Positions 15,287 to 22,859 of a stretch of DNA of 22,859 nt are shown here, one piece after another. The notes beneath the pieces are model-generated. The model worked only from the letters and a program-made list of their open reading frames with translations. It ran no database searches and was not told where the DNA came from. The position numbers and the translations under genes are program-made. The stretch is from Bacteroides sp. CAG:770 (GTDB lineage Bacteria > Bacteroidota > Bacteroidia > Bacteroidales > UBA932), in the NCBI GenBank assembly GCA_000435075.1, contig FR890616.1:1-22859 (forward strand), written 5' to 3'. How positions within the stretch are numbered: position 1 is the stretch's first letter; each line of letters begins with the position of its first letter.

Positions 15287-16812
15287 ACAGGATCGTCTGC
15301 ATAATATTCACAGTTCTGGCAGCCATGACACCGGCCCGCGGACAAGATAAATCTGATGTCAACTCGGCCTCGGAGAGATATCTGTCCCCTGTCCGTGCCT
15401 TGGGGCGAAGCGAGATCGCCGGCCACAACGCAGGCAGTTTCCTGCTCTGGGACATCCCGACATATTCAGAGATCAAGGCGGTCTATGACTTGCGCCGGGA
15501 GGATGACGCTCTACTGCCACAGGAAGGCGATGGGCTGGATCAGGGTTCGGTGAAGGTATATTCATTGTTCAGATTGCAGAACCATTCGGCGGTCAGGGCC
15601 GGGGCGGAATATTCAAGAGGGGTGAAAAGGAACGTCCTTTGGAACTCCACATCGGATTTTGAGCTGCTCTACCCGGACGTGATGGTGGACACGATCGGCG
15701 GCAATCTCCAGAAGGAGCAATATTCATGCTACGGAGCTTGGTCCGGGCTGATCGGCAAGGCGCACATCGGGGTTTACGGTGGTTACAGGGCACTGCACGA
15801 GTTCCGTCAGGTGGATCCGCGTCCAAGAACGGTCACATCCGACCTGAACGCAGCGCTGACCGGTGGAATCGCGGCCAAAGGCTATGTCTTTGACCTTAAC
15901 GCCGCGTTCAGGGTTTACAAACAGTCGCAGGATGTCAGTTTCTATGATCCGCTTGGGGCGAACACCTCGGAACTGCATTTCACAGGTCTGGGAAGCCATT
16001 TCGCCAGATTCGACGGTGCGGGAGACTTTACCTCAAGCAGGTACAATGGCCACGGTTGGGAAGTCTCCGCGACGGTCACGCCGGGCCATCCCGACGGTTG
16101 GACCGGATTGCTGTCCTACAACAGCTTGGGCATCGAATGTCTGCTGGTCGCCAACAATGGAGTGCCTATCACGGATCTGTGGATTCAGAAAGTGGACGGT
16201 CTTGTCGGTTACAAACGGCTCAGCGGCTCCGTGAAGTGGAATATTCTCGCAGGGATAGGCTACGAGCTGCGGCAAAGCACGGAGAACATCATCGACACGG
16301 GCAAGAACAAGGAATATGCTGTGTTAGGTTCCCTGACTATGTACCGGAACCGGATTCTGTCCGCCAATCTTAAAGGCGCGGTGGAGATTCCGTCAGCCGC
16401 AGGAACGATCAGCGTGGCGCCGGACTTTGAATATTACCAATCGTCCGCCGAATACATATTCCCGAAAAGGGAGATGTCCTTCGGATTCGCGGAGGCGGGT
16501 TTGAACGCGGGTTTGAGGAAGTCGCGCAAGGAGTGGCTGTTCAGCGCCGAGGTGAGGCTCAACCACGCATTCGTGATGACCGGGACGCTCTCGATTCCGG
16601 CGGAGTACACTGAAGCGAGGGTTCTGGATCATTACGAGCATTTTCATTCGATGATCACCTCAGACCGGACGACAGCCGGACTGAGCCTTGGAATCCAGCG
16701 CAAGGTCGGGCAGAACACCGCCGTTTTCCTCAGGCCGGATTTCACGTTCAGAGCCATCGACGGCTTTGGGCACGCTGGGTTTCTGGCCGCCGCGATAGGA
16801 CTGGCGTTTTAG
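15283..16812 (+). CDS. Outer-membrane beta-barrel protein, resembles DUF6850 family
   Basis: The 509-residue product has a signal peptide (about 1-20, MNRIVCIIFTVLAAMTPARG, then Gln-Asp) and a mature part made of alternating hydrophobic/polar strands rich in Tyr, Gly and Ser (for example VYSLFRLQNHSAVRAGAEYS, GWEVSATVTPG). It ends with a barrel-like strand, FLAAAIGLAF. There is no plug domain or TonB box, so it is not a TonB receptor. The conserved-looking central stretch FRQVDPRPRTVTSDLNAALTG (about residues 170-190) reminds me of DUF6850 outer-membrane barrel proteins, which I recall as neighbours of TonB receptors and DUF4876 lipoproteins. The ATG overlaps the previous stop by 4 bp (ATGA). 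It could be a channel, an export or anchoring barrel, or a partner of the lipoproteins. The barrel prediction is strong; the function is unknown. Confidence 0.85.
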   Translation: MNRIVCIIFTVLAAMTPARGQDKSDVNSASERYLSPVRALGRSEIAGHNAGSFLLWDIPTYSEIKAVYDLRREDDALLPQEGDGLDQGSVKVYSLFRLQNHSAVRAGAEYSRGVKRNVLWNSTSDFELLYPDVMVDTIGGNLQKEQYSCYGAWSGLIGKAHIGVYGGYRALHEFRQVDPRPRTVTSDLNAALTGGIAAKGYVFDLNAAFRVYKQSQDVSFYDPLGANTSELHFTGLGSHFARFDGAGDFTSSRYNGHGWEVSATVTPGHPDGWTGLLSYNSLGIECLLVANNGVPITDLWIQKVDGLVGYKRLSGSVKWNILAGIGYELRQSTENIIDTGKNKEYAVLGSLTMYRNRILSANLKGAVEIPSAAGTISVAPDFEYYQSSAEYIFPKREMSFGFAEAGLNAGLRKSRKEWLFSAEVRLNHAFVMTGTLSIPAEYTEARVLDHYEHFHSMITSDRTTAGLSLGIQRKVGQNTAVFLRPDFTFRAIDGFGHAGFLAAAIGLAF

Positions 16813-16846
16813 ACAGAATTTAATTATTGTCAACAACTAATAGATT

Positions 16847-18292
16847 ATGAAAAAGTTACTTTTGATCCTTTCGGCAGCGCTCGCGCTTGCGGCCTGCAAA
16901 AAAGATGAAGATCCTGTCTTCACAATTTCAACCGAGGAGTTGAAGTTTGACGCCAACGGAGGCGAGCAGAAAGTTTTCATCTCCACCAACAGCCACTGGA
17001 CGGCACAGGTGCCGCAGACAGACACTTGGTACACGCTCTCAGCTCTCAGCGGAACTTCCGACACAGAGATCACCGTCACGGTCGAGCCTTACGAGGACGC
17101 TACCCCGAGAACCTCTACGCTGACATTCGACACGGCTCTCGGACTGCAATCTTTCAAGATCACCCAGAACGGTCCTGTTCCTCCGGAGCAGCCTGAGTCT
17201 TCCGCTTTGAAGGTCAGAGGCAAAGGTGGCAGAGTCGCTTTCCCTGCCGTTCAGGGCTATGTGTATGAAGTAGGTGAGACTCCGGAATGGATTTCCGTGG
17301 CCGAGACCAGAAAGGACAGTGTCGTCCTTCAGCTTGACACCAACAGGACCGACGCTTACCGTACCGCTGATGTTGTTCTCAAGACAACCGCCGGAGCGGA
17401 ATTGGAGAAAGTCTCTCTGGAGCAAAGCTGGAGAAACATCGAGCCGGGCGAGGTTCTTATCGAGGAAGTGTTCTTCACCAGCAACGCTCTTCCTACAACC
17501 GGCAAGCCGGACAAGTTCCACGGGGACCAGTATTTTAAGATCACGAACAACTCCGACGAGCTTCTCTATCTTGACGGCCTTATGATCTCAGAGGCAAAGT
17601 ACCCTTCTTCCACAAAGACTCCGTTTGAGTTCCTGGATCCGATCAAGAAAGAGGCCTGTGGTGTGGGAACCGTCTATGTCATTCCTGGCGGCGGACACGA
17701 TGTTCCTGTGGAGCCTGGTAAATCCCTGATCATCGCGAACAACGCGCAGAACCATCTGGCGACCAATCCGAACTCATTCGATCTGAGCGGCGCTGATTTC
17801 GAATGGTATGACAAGTCCACCTCATCATCCAACCAGGATGTGGACAACCCGGATGTGCCGAACCTTGACATCTGGTTTACTTACTCACTTTCAATCTGGG
17901 TTCTCCACGACAGAGGATTCGAGGGTTACATCATCTCTATGCCACCTTACGGTGTCACAAAGGAATCCTACCTCGACGGCTATAAGTGGGAAGGCAAATA
18001 CATCAACCACTCCCTCGCCGGAGACTTTGAGATGAACATCTCCAAAGCCTACAAGATTCCTAACACTTGGGTTCTGGACGGCGTGAACACCGCCATCGAG
18101 GAGAACTTCCAGTACACCAGTTGGGATGAGTCCATCGACGCCGGCTGGACACACTGCGGCAAGATCGACAAGGACCCTGAGCGCTACGGCAAGTCCGTCC
18201 TCCGCAAGAGAGGCAATGACGGCAAGCTGATTGACACCAACAACTCCACCAACGACTTCACCCCGGACTCTACACCGTCGTTGAAAAAATAG
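16847..18292 (+). CDS. BACON-domain surface lipoprotein with C-terminal DUF4876/lamin-tail-like domain
   Basis: The 481-residue product is a lipoprotein: lipobox LAAC with Cys17 lipidated, followed by KKDED, a strong Bacteroidetes surface-export signal. Residues about 28-113 form a BACON domain (FTISTEELKFDANGGEQ..., HWTAQV, TLTFDTALGLQSFKITQNG). About 117-196 looks like a second, diverged one (EWISVAE, ADVVLKTTAG, VSLEQSWRN). From about 199 there is a larger domain opening VLIEEVFFTSN and containing QYFKITNNSDELLYLDGLMI, a pattern like lamin-tail or DUF4876 domains. It continues with Trp-rich segments and ends KDPERYGKSVLRKR...STPSLKK. It follows the barrel gene after 34 bp and is closed by a strong terminator, so it is the last gene of the operon. 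It probably binds substrate or partners outside the cell; BACON domains often act as spacers or glycan contacts. The ligand is unknown. Confidence 0.85.
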   Translation: MKKLLLILSAALALAACKKDEDPVFTISTEELKFDANGGEQKVFISTNSHWTAQVPQTDTWYTLSALSGTSDTEITVTVEPYEDATPRTSTLTFDTALGLQSFKITQNGPVPPEQPESSALKVRGKGGRVAFPAVQGYVYEVGETPEWISVAETRKDSVVLQLDTNRTDAYRTADVVLKTTAGAELEKVSLEQSWRNIEPGEVLIEEVFFTSNALPTTGKPDKFHGDQYFKITNNSDELLYLDGLMISEAKYPSSTKTPFEFLDPIKKEACGVGTVYVIPGGGHDVPVEPGKSLIIANNAQNHLATNPNSFDLSGADFEWYDKSTSSSNQDVDNPDVPNLDIWFTYSLSIWVLHDRGFEGYIISMPPYGVTKESYLDGYKWEGKYINHSLAGDFEMNISKAYKIPNTWVLDGVNTAIEENFQYTSWDESIDAGWTHCGKIDKDPERYGKSVLRKRGNDGKLIDTNNSTNDFTPDSTPSLKK

Positions 18293-18321
18293 GACGATTG
18301 GTCAAATACAGGTAAAAACGG

Positions 18322-18358
18322 CTATCCCGGATTTTGTGGCATACAAAATCCGGGATAG
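18322..18358 (+). terminator. Intrinsic terminator of the envelope operon
   Basis: A perfect 16-bp inverted repeat (18322-18337 and 18343-18358) with a 5-nt loop GGCAT, followed by TTGTTTTGT. It lies 29 bp after the BACON lipoprotein stop codon and insulates the operon from glpABC. Confidence 0.9.
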
Positions 18359-18463
18359 TTGTTTTGTATCACTTTTTACGCATTGTTTCCATTCCAATTA
18401 TAGTTCCAACATGCCATTCACCACATTTCAAGTTTTTCTGTTTTCGAAATGAAAACAAATTGC

Positions 18464-18471
18464 TATATTTG
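18464..18471 (+). promoter_or_regulatory. -7 element TATATTTG of the glpABC promoter
   Basis: A perfect TAnnTTTG lies 96 bp before the first possible glpA start. The -33 region has a T-run but no clean TTG. The resulting leader of roughly 90 nt is long for this genome and contains a 14-codon upstream ORF (18536-18580) and an 8-bp inverted repeat (ACAGAGTT at 18500-18507 with AACTCTGT at 18560-18567). Confidence 0.55.
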
Positions 18472-18567
18472 CATTTTGAAACGAAAGCATAATCTTTCGA
18501 CAGAGTTAAATAACACAGAACTGGACAGAAGTATCATGAGTTTCCGGATTTCTGAACGAAACTCTGT

Positions 18568-20256
18568 ATGGACATACTAAATAAAAAACATAATATCAGC
18601 GAAATGGCCGGAATGAAACAGAACGAATTTGATGTCATAATCATCGGAGGAGGTATTACCGGAGCCGGAACTGCGAGAGACTGCGCACTGCGAGGATTGA
18701 AAGTCCTTCTTATAGAGCGTCATGACATCGCTGACGGAGCTACCGGAAGAAATCATGGTCTTCTCCATAGTGGAGCCAGATATGCAGTAACTGACCAGGA
18801 GTCGGCTGCAGAGTGTATTCAGGAAAATATGATTCTCAAGAAGATTGCAAACCATTGTGTGGATGACACATCCGGCTTCTTCATCACCCTTCCTGAGGAC
18901 GATTTGGCATATCAGGCCAAATTCGTGGAATCTTGCACAAGGGCAGGAATCAAGGCGGAAATCATTGACCCTGAGGAGGCAAAGAGGCTTGAGCCTTCAG
19001 TCAATCCTTCGATTATCGGAGCTGTCAGAGTCCCTGACGGTTCAGTGGATCCGTTCAGACTCTGCTCATCCAATGTAGTGGATGCCAAACTGCACGGCGC
19101 CAAGGTTCTCGTATATACAGAGGTCTTGGATTTCGTAAGGAATCAGGATACGATAACGGGTGTCAAGGTCCTCGACCACAAGACAGGCGAAACAGCTGAA
19201 TACTATGCTCCTATTACTGTCAATGCTGGCGGTATCTGGGGCCATCATATCGCAGAACTCGCCGGCGCAAAGATCAGCATGTTCCCTGCAAAAGGCGCAC
19301 TGCTTATTTTCGCACATAGAGTGAACGGTATCGTCCTGAACCGTTGCCGTAAGCCTGCCAATGCCGATATTCTGGTGCCTGGAGATACAGTATGTGTAAT
19401 CGGAACCACTTCTACCAGAGTTCCTTACGAGGAGTGCGACGATATGCATGTTACACCTGATGAGGTAAAACTCCTCATTCAGGAAGGAGAAAAACTTGCT
19501 CCATGCCTGAACACCACAAGAATCCTCAGAGCTTACGCAGGCGTACGTCCGCTTGTTGCAGCAGATGGTGATCCAAGCGGCCGTAACATCAGCCGAGGCA
19601 TCGTCCTGTTCGACCACGAAAAACGTGACGGCATCAAGGGCTTCATCACTATTACTGGCGGTAAGCTCATGACATACAGACTGATGGCAGAAATGGCCAC
19701 GGATCTTGTTTGCGAGAAGCTCCATAACAGCAAGAAATGTGAAACCAGAACGACACCTCTTCCGGGCTCCGGCAACGGTGATGTAAAGGAGGTATCACAG
19801 AAGATATGGACAAACCCTACGACAGCGCAGAAAGCTACGGTAGGACGCGCCGGGAGCATGGCCTCCAGAATCCAGCTTGAGACCAAAGAAGAGCAGAGTC
19901 TCGTCTGTGAGTGTGAGGAAGTTCCTGAAAGCGAGGTTGTCAATGCCATTGAAAATCTCGATGTCCATAATCTTGTCGATCTCAGAAGGCGCACACGTGT
20001 CGGCATGGGAACATGTCAGGGTGAAATTTGCGCCTGCCGTGCAGCAGGTCTGCTCAGCAAGGCACATGGCTGCGCAGAAAGAGCCAGGGAGGACCTCGAG
20101 AAATTCATGAATGAAAGATGGAAAGGACTGTATCCTGTCGCTTGGGGTGAAACATTGCGCGAAGCTGAGTTCACATCGTGGGTTTATTCAGAATGCCTCG
20201 GTATCGGTGGCGAAAAGGGGATTGATGCCAATCCTGATGCACCTGAACTGGGTTAG
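18568..20256 (+). CDS. glpA: Anaerobic glycerol-3-phosphate dehydrogenase subunit A
   Basis: GlpA is the FAD-containing catalytic subunit that oxidizes sn-glycerol 3-phosphate to dihydroxyacetone phosphate. In the 562-residue frame the FAD-binding GGGITGAG is at 27-34, followed by the substrate/flavin segment GATGRNHGLLHSGARY (57-72). The C-terminal BFD-like [2Fe-2S] domain has Cys447-x-Cys449, Cys483 and Cys488, as in the E. coli enzyme and unlike aerobic GlpD. The start is uncertain: ATG at 18568 gives a 26-residue lead, while ATGs at 18604 or 18613 place the nucleotide-binding fold nearer the N-terminus, as is usual, and would avoid overlap with the upstream 14-codon ORF. It is followed by glpB after 22 bp. 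The complex needs GlpB and GlpC for electron transfer to menaquinone. The identification is secure. Confidence 0.95.
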   Translation: MDILNKKHNISEMAGMKQNEFDVIIIGGGITGAGTARDCALRGLKVLLIERHDIADGATGRNHGLLHSGARYAVTDQESAAECIQENMILKKIANHCVDDTSGFFITLPEDDLAYQAKFVESCTRAGIKAEIIDPEEAKRLEPSVNPSIIGAVRVPDGSVDPFRLCSSNVVDAKLHGAKVLVYTEVLDFVRNQDTITGVKVLDHKTGETAEYYAPITVNAGGIWGHHIAELAGAKISMFPAKGALLIFAHRVNGIVLNRCRKPANADILVPGDTVCVIGTTSTRVPYEECDDMHVTPDEVKLLIQEGEKLAPCLNTTRILRAYAGVRPLVAADGDPSGRNISRGIVLFDHEKRDGIKGFITITGGKLMTYRLMAEMATDLVCEKLHNSKKCETRTTPLPGSGNGDVKEVSQKIWTNPTTAQKATVGRAGSMASRIQLETKEEQSLVCECEEVPESEVVNAIENLDVHNLVDLRRRTRVGMGTCQGEICACRAAGLLSKAHGCAERAREDLEKFMNERWKGLYPVAWGETLREAEFTSWVYSECLGIGGEKGIDANPDAPELG

Positions 20257-20278
20257 GAACTAAAAACAATCAGGAATT

Positions 20279-21526
20279 ATGAGATTTGATACTATAATAA
20301 TTGGTGGCGGTCTTGCCGGTCTGGTATGTGGACTGAAGCTTCAGAAGGCCGGTAAAAATTGTGCCGTCGTTTCTGCAGGTCAGAATGCAATGCATTTCTT
20401 TTCGGGCGGATTCGGTCTGCTTTCCAGAATGCCGGACGGCACACCTGTAGAAACTCCACTGACAGCCATTCCTTCTCTGCCTGCTGAGCATCCTTACTCA
20501 AAGATAGGTGCAGAGAAAATCGGAAAATATGCGGAGGAGTGCAAGACCCTTCTGAATGAAGCCGGACTGACATTGACAGGAGACGCATCCAAAAACAGAT
20601 ATGTTGTCACTGCGACGGGTACCCTCAAGCCGGCGTGGCTTGTGTCCGACGATATCGCATCGGTCAGTGGAACCAATGAGGCAATATGCAAAAAGGCATT
20701 GATAGTCAACATTGAAGGCTTCCTTGATTTCAATACTTCTTTCATCGCGAAGTCATTAGAGAACAATGGCGCAACCTGCAGAATCACAGCAGTTACCACT
20801 GACGAAATCAAGCACCTGAGACGCAACCCGACTGAAATGCGCGCGACCAATATTGCCAGGTTGATGGAAAAACCGGAAGTTCTCACGACCTTCATTTCCA
20901 AGGTCAATGCAGCTGTCTCTGACGAGGATACCGTTGTCCTCCCTGCCGTTTTCGGACTGAAAAATGAGGCAGTAGTGAAGGAAGTAAAGGAAAAAGTCAA
21001 TGCCAAAGTACTTTTCCTCGGAACGCTCCCTCCGTCAGTTACCGGTATCCGCTACCAGCAGCTGCTGAAAGAGGCGTTTGAGGCTGCAGGAGGCGTATTC
21101 CTCATGGGTGATCAGGCGGTTTCTGCAAGATTTGACGGGAACAAGGTAGCTGCCGTATCCACAGCCAACATGGGTGACATTGAACTGACCGGTGACAATT
21201 ATATACTTGCATCCGGAAGTTATTTCGGACATGGACTCATCGCTGACATTGAAAAAATCATAGAGCCGGTATTCGGTGCAGACGTTCTTTTCGACGCGGA
21301 CAGGAACTCATGGTACGACAAGGATTTCTTCGCGCGTCAGAACTACATTGGTTTCGGTGTTGCGACAGATGGTTCGTTCAAAGTCATGAAAGACGGATCT
21401 GCAATAGAGAATCTTTATGCGGCAGGTTCCATCCTTGGAGGTTACAATCCTCTTTATGAGGGCTGCGGTGCAGGTGTGGCACTCATGACAGCATTTAGCG
21501 TAACTGATTCAATTCTAGGGCGATAA
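20279..21526 (+). CDS. glpB: Anaerobic glycerol-3-phosphate dehydrogenase subunit B
   Basis: GlpB is the second flavoprotein subunit, thought to bind FMN and relay electrons from GlpA towards GlpC. The 415-residue product (E. coli GlpB is of similar size) opens with a dinucleotide-binding fold, TIIIGGGLAGLVCG (5-18), and contains the FSGGFGLL segment (about 41-48) typical of this subunit. It closes with NLYAAGSILGGYNPLYEGCG, the flavin-contacting C-terminal motif. There are no membrane segments. It sits between glpA (22 bp upstream) and glpC (2 bp downstream) with no internal promoter or terminator visible, so it should be made in the same transcript. Assignment rests on motifs and on gene order, which match the classical glpABC operon. 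Confidence 0.93.
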   Translation: MRFDTIIIGGGLAGLVCGLKLQKAGKNCAVVSAGQNAMHFFSGGFGLLSRMPDGTPVETPLTAIPSLPAEHPYSKIGAEKIGKYAEECKTLLNEAGLTLTGDASKNRYVVTATGTLKPAWLVSDDIASVSGTNEAICKKALIVNIEGFLDFNTSFIAKSLENNGATCRITAVTTDEIKHLRRNPTEMRATNIARLMEKPEVLTTFISKVNAAVSDEDTVVLPAVFGLKNEAVVKEVKEKVNAKVLFLGTLPPSVTGIRYQQLLKEAFEAAGGVFLMGDQAVSARFDGNKVAAVSTANMGDIELTGDNYILASGSYFGHGLIADIEKIIEPVFGADVLFDADRNSWYDKDFFARQNYIGFGVATDGSFKVMKDGSAIENLYAAGSILGGYNPLYEGCGAGVALMTAFSVTDSILGR

Positions 21527-21528
21527 TC

Positions 21529-22785
21529 ATGAAGCAAAATTTAGAAATTATGTCAAGCAGTATAAGTGAAAATAATTTCGAGCAGTGTATCAAGTGCACA
21601 ATCTGTACAGTATATTGCCCGGTCGTTCCTGTAAATCCTGATTATCCGGGGCCTAAGCAGGCCGGCCCGGACGGGGAGAGGCTCAGGCTGAAGAACAGAT
21701 ATTTCTTCGACGAGGCCCTCAAATATTGCCTTAATTGCAAGAGATGCGACGTCGCATGCCCTTCCGGAGTTAAAATTTCCGACATAATCCAGGAGGCAAG
21801 AATCAAATTCAGCACCCGTAAGCCGAAACTCCGCGACAGGATGCTTGCCAGCACTGATTTCATGGGAACAATGGCCAGCCCGTTTGCTCCTATTGTCAAT
21901 GCAGTCCTTCCGATCAAGCCTGTAAAGGCCGCTCTCGACGGGGTTCTCGGCATTGACCACAGGCGTACCTTCCCTAAGTACTCAGGCACCAAATTCGAGG
22001 CCTGGTTCAAGAAGAATGCTGCAGCAAAACAGTCCGAGTTCAAGAATCAGATAGCATATTTCCATGGCTGCTATGTCAATTACAACTATCCTCAGCTCGG
22101 AAAGGATTTTGTGGCCGTGATGAATGCTCTCGGCTATGGCGTCAACCTTCTCTACAAGGAAAAATGTTGCGGTGTGGCCATGATTGCAAATGGACTTACA
22201 GATGGCGCCAAGAAACATGCTGAACATAACGTTGCTGTTCTTCAGAAAGCTGTGGACAAGAACCTTAAGGTCCTTACGACTTCATCCACGTGCGTTCTTA
22301 CGATGAGAGATGAGTACAGTGATCTTCTGAAGATAGACAACAGCGGAGTGCGCGACAGCCTTCTTCTTGCGACCAAGTTCATCTACAGCCTCATCGACTC
22401 GGGAAAGGTCAAGCTTGCATTCAAGAAAGACTACAAGGCGAATATCGCATATCATACCCCTTGTCACCTTGAGAAACTCGGTTGGGGAATATTCTCAGTA
22501 TCACTTCTGAAAATGATACCTGGTGTCAAGTTCACTATGCTTGACAGCAACTGCTGCGGCATTTCAGGTACCTACGGATTCAAGAAGGAGAACTACGAGG
22601 TCTCTCAGGCCATCGGAAAACCTCTCTTCGACCAGATCGGACAGGTCGCTCCGGACTTCGTGGCATGCGACTGTGAGACCTGTAAGTGGCAGATTGAAAT
22701 GAGTACTGGAAAGACGGTCAAGAATCCTATCAGCGTGCTCGCTGAGGCACTCGACCTCGAAGCCACCAGAAAACTGAACATTTAA
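21529..22785 (+). CDS. glpC: Anaerobic glycerol-3-phosphate dehydrogenase subunit C
   Basis: GlpC is the iron-sulfur subunit that anchors GlpAB at the membrane and passes electrons to menaquinone. The 418-residue product has two [4Fe-4S] motifs: Cys20, 23, 26, 30 (CIKCTICTVYC) and Cys67, 70, 73, 77 (CLNCKRCDVAC). It also has two CCG domains, with Cys213-Cys214-Gly and Cys342-Cys343-Gly plus upstream Cys181 and Cys312, as in GlpC and heterodisulfide-reductase-type subunits. The first two Cys quartets are complete. The ATG at 21529 lies 2 bp after the glpB stop; a second in-frame ATG at 21550 would remove seven residues and is a possible alternative. It is the last gene of the operon and is followed by a terminator. 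The identification is secure. Confidence 0.95.
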   Translation: MKQNLEIMSSSISENNFEQCIKCTICTVYCPVVPVNPDYPGPKQAGPDGERLRLKNRYFFDEALKYCLNCKRCDVACPSGVKISDIIQEARIKFSTRKPKLRDRMLASTDFMGTMASPFAPIVNAVLPIKPVKAALDGVLGIDHRRTFPKYSGTKFEAWFKKNAAAKQSEFKNQIAYFHGCYVNYNYPQLGKDFVAVMNALGYGVNLLYKEKCCGVAMIANGLTDGAKKHAEHNVAVLQKAVDKNLKVLTTSSTCVLTMRDEYSDLLKIDNSGVRDSLLLATKFIYSLIDSGKVKLAFKKDYKANIAYHTPCHLEKLGWGIFSVSLLKMIPGVKFTMLDSNCCGISGTYGFKKENYEVSQAIGKPLFDQIGQVAPDFVACDCETCKWQIEMSTGKTVKNPISVLAEALDLEATRKLNI

Positions 22786-22816
22786 TAGTTTGAGATTATA
22801 GACGTGCCTGACACGC

Positions 22817-22847
22817 GAAGAGGCTGACCCAAAAGGTCAGCTTCTTT
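22817..22847 (+). terminator. Intrinsic terminator of glpABC
   Basis: GAAGAGGCTGACC (22817-22829) pairs with 22835-22847 over 13 positions, two of them G-T wobbles, around a 5-nt CAAAA loop. A short T-rich run follows. It lies 31 bp after the glpC stop. Confidence 0.85.
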
Positions 22848-22859
22848 GTTTATAAGGAT

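Overview
The window reads as chromosomal DNA of a Bacteroidetes bacterium, most likely order Bacteroidales. Upstream regions repeatedly carry the Bacteroidetes -7 element TAnnTTTG, in one case with a TTG 19 bp before it. Shine-Dalgarno sites are mostly absent. The protein families also fit: a TonB-dependent receptor with an N-terminal carboxypeptidase-regulatory-like domain, a BACON-domain lipoprotein, and lipoproteins with charged residues just after the lipid cysteine. I cannot name the genus. No rRNA, tRNA, CRISPR array, insertion sequence or prophage was seen.

Region by region: (1) 63-2032, minus strand: a thiol peroxidase (bcp) followed 5 bp later by the tRNA-modification GTPase mnmE, which has a Gly/Ser-rich insertion in its G domain. 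(2) 2115-3461, plus: a MATE efflux transporter, divergent from bcp. (3) 3512-8293, plus: a 1593-residue protein fusing a DEDD exonuclease-like domain, a Cys cluster, a RecQ (SF2) helicase and a UvrD/Rep-like (SF1) helicase. (4) 8393-10478, plus: a PaaK-type acyl-CoA ligase and an exported protein of unknown function. (5) 10560-11657, minus: an RluA-family pseudouridine synthase, convergent with the previous block across a strong hairpin terminator. (6) 11658-12143: a 486-bp non-coding stretch with two outward promoters and short repeats. (7) 12144-18292, plus: a four-gene cell-envelope operon (TonB receptor, small lipoprotein, outer-membrane barrel, large BACON lipoprotein) closed by a perfect 16-bp hairpin terminator. 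(8) 18568-22785, plus: glpABC, the anaerobic glycerol-3-phosphate dehydrogenase, closed by another terminator.

The part most likely to be an undescribed system is the 12144-18292 operon. Start/stop overlaps and one promoter/terminator pair tie the first three genes together, and the fourth follows after 34 bp. It has the parts of an outer-membrane uptake machine, namely a TonB-driven receptor, a second barrel and two surface-type lipoproteins, but it has no SusD and no enzyme, so it is not a standard glycan-utilization locus. From memory of the families, the barrel resembles DUF6850 and the lipoproteins resemble the two halves of DUF4876, here apparently split into separate genes. The substrate is unknown. 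The second notable item is the exonuclease-RecQ-UvrD fusion, whose first domain lacks the expected catalytic histidine. The glpABC operon oxidizes glycerol 3-phosphate to dihydroxyacetone phosphate and passes electrons to the menaquinone pool; no kinase or facilitator gene lies beside it in this window.
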